Assembly: GCF_001886815.1 (NCBI RefSeq)
Contig: NZ_CP018099.1
Location: 2,478,501-2,542,500, forward strand
Direction: 5' to 3'
DNA from: Caldithrix abyssi DSM 13497
Lineage (GTDB): Bacteria; Calditrichota; Calditrichia; Calditrichales; Calditrichaceae
Length of the DNA: 64,000 nucleotides
Shown: positions 63,486 through 64,000 of the stretch, piece after piece
How positions within the stretch are numbered: position 1 is the first letter of the stretch
Layout: every line of letters begins with the position of its first letter
Translations under genes and position numbers: made by a program
The notes under the pieces: model-generated
Seen by the model: only the letters and a program-made list of their open reading frames with translations
Databases searched by the model: none
Told to the model about the DNA's origin: nothing

Positions 63486-63814
63486 TCCTCCACTTTTCAG
63501 CCCTTGATACACAAGGCCTCGCGGGGCGCTTTTTCAAAACCTGTTTGTTCTGAATGTAAACTTTCTACCATATCTGACCTAAAATCAACCTAAATTATTG
63601 TTTTTTAGAAGGCCAAAACCTCTCAGTACCGTTATTATCTGTTTTTACTTTATTTAGCTGTTTTCGCCCCCTTCCGCTCCCTAAATCTGTTTTAAGTTAA
63701 CTTTTTCTTTTCTTTTTTGCAAATCAAATTGGAAAAGTGGACAACCATCCCGCACTTTAACCCCCTGATAGGCCCTTTTTTTATCTCCCTGCTCTGCCCC
63801 GCGCTTTTCTCCAT
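63486..63814. other. Probable CRISPR leader region and gene-free flank
   Basis: No reading frame of note. If the arrays are transcribed on the minus strand, the leader should begin here; AT-rich sequence at about 63555-63625 would be its upstream part. This is inference from the repeat orientation. Confidence 0.45.
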
Positions 63815-64000
63815 TTACAAAACATGAAAATAATAAATGATTACCATTAAGATGATGGCCATTAAATTGGATGCGACGTTAACCATATCGTTGCCGATAA
63901 TCTTTGATCCTGAGATCAGAGATGTTTCTCGATCACAATGCATCTTTTTTTCCGTGTATTTGCCGCAAACCGAGCATTGATATTGCCCCTGCACCGTGGC
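63815..64000 (-). CDS. C-terminal part of a Cys-rich membrane protein (DUF92-like end), incomplete
   Basis: The minus-strand frame is open from the window edge to TAA at 63815-63817 and encodes 61 residues: a TVQGQYQCSVCGKYTEKKMHC zinc-ribbon-like segment, a KIIGNDMVNVASNL segment and a final hydrophobic helix (LMAIILMVIIYYF). The QYxCxxCGxxTEKxxHC and NDxVN pattern recalls the C-terminus of some DUF92-family integral membrane proteins. The beginning lies beyond base 64000, so the assignment is tentative. Confidence 0.55.
   Translation of the reverse strand, partial: ATVQGQYQCSVCGKYTEKKMHCDRETSLISGSKIIGNDMVNVASNLMAIILMVIIYYFHVL

Noticed and set aside
61824-63593. Reading frames of 64, 111 and 85 codons in the CRISPR region
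   Set aside because: They translate CRISPR repeats (recurring RKVPRYSEGIET or SQSPLNNGVLSD strings) and are not proteins.

Overview
The window is a chromosomal piece of a free-living, probably thermophilic, Gram-negative bacterium. Three secreted proteins end in the Por/type IX sorting module (YPNPFNPST-like motif, FlgD-type Ig fold, C-terminal K or Q). There are several outer-membrane beta-barrels, a Lol/MacB-like export operon and a suf cluster. This mix fits the FCB group, and I infer a Calditrichota (Caldithrix-like) genome. That placement comes from recognition of sequence style and was not tested by a search.

Layout. 0-5 kb: a sugar ABC permease; a receiver protein with a degenerate PP2C-like C-terminus; a PocR-type regulator with a palindrome at its promoter; a FadL-type porin. 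5.5-13.2 kb (minus strand): a five-gene export operon (LolA-like, two FtsX-type permeases, LolD-like ATPase, beta-barrel). It is split by a 2341-bp IS4-family element whose 10-bp target duplication copied the Shine-Dalgarno of the ATPase gene. 13.6-20.2 kb: an Rrf2 regulator with its own operator, then sufB-C-D-U, a SufT/MIP18-like gene and sufS, closed by a strong terminator. 20.2-27.6 kb: MurF-like ligase, OmpA-family protein, pseudo-receiver, glutamine synthetase, TPR protein, DUF1015 protein. 28-36.5 kb: an mrfA-mrfB-like DNA repair pair, then acyl-CoA synthetase, DUF4416, plsY, gpsA and a universal stress protein. 36.8-45.1 kb: a cation/proton antiporter, a tandem array of a 405-bp noncoding repeat, a 58-residue lipoprotein, a cyclic-nucleotide-binding domain fused to aspartase, and uvrB.

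45.2-55 kb is a secreted glycan-degradation region. A GH13 amylase sits between two sorted CBM9-like proteins and is followed by a GH3 beta-glucosidase with PA14. An ISL3 element sits 40 bp before the amylase start. 55-60 kb: a THEP1-type NTPase coupled to a membrane protein, a peroxiredoxin whose peroxidatic residue is encoded by in-frame TGA (probably selenocysteine, with a GGUC-loop hairpin just downstream), and a YD-repeat-like gene cut in frame by a second, near-identical ISL3 copy. 60-63.8 kb is nearly gene-free. It holds degenerate intergenic repeats and two CRISPR arrays of a 37-bp repeat (3 complete repeats plus 1 truncated, then 9). Between them lies an unusual zone in which 26-bp truncated CRISPR repeats alternate with AT-rich palindromic units, exactly 155 bp per unit for two units. 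One unit carries a four-helix-bundle (23S intervening-sequence type) gene. No cas gene is in the window. The final bases hold the C-terminus of a Cys-rich membrane protein.

The most notable items are the probable selenoprotein peroxiredoxin, the palindrome/CRISPR-repeat hybrid zone, the cNMP-aspartase fusion, the 405-bp tandem array and the two cleanly reconstructable IS insertions.
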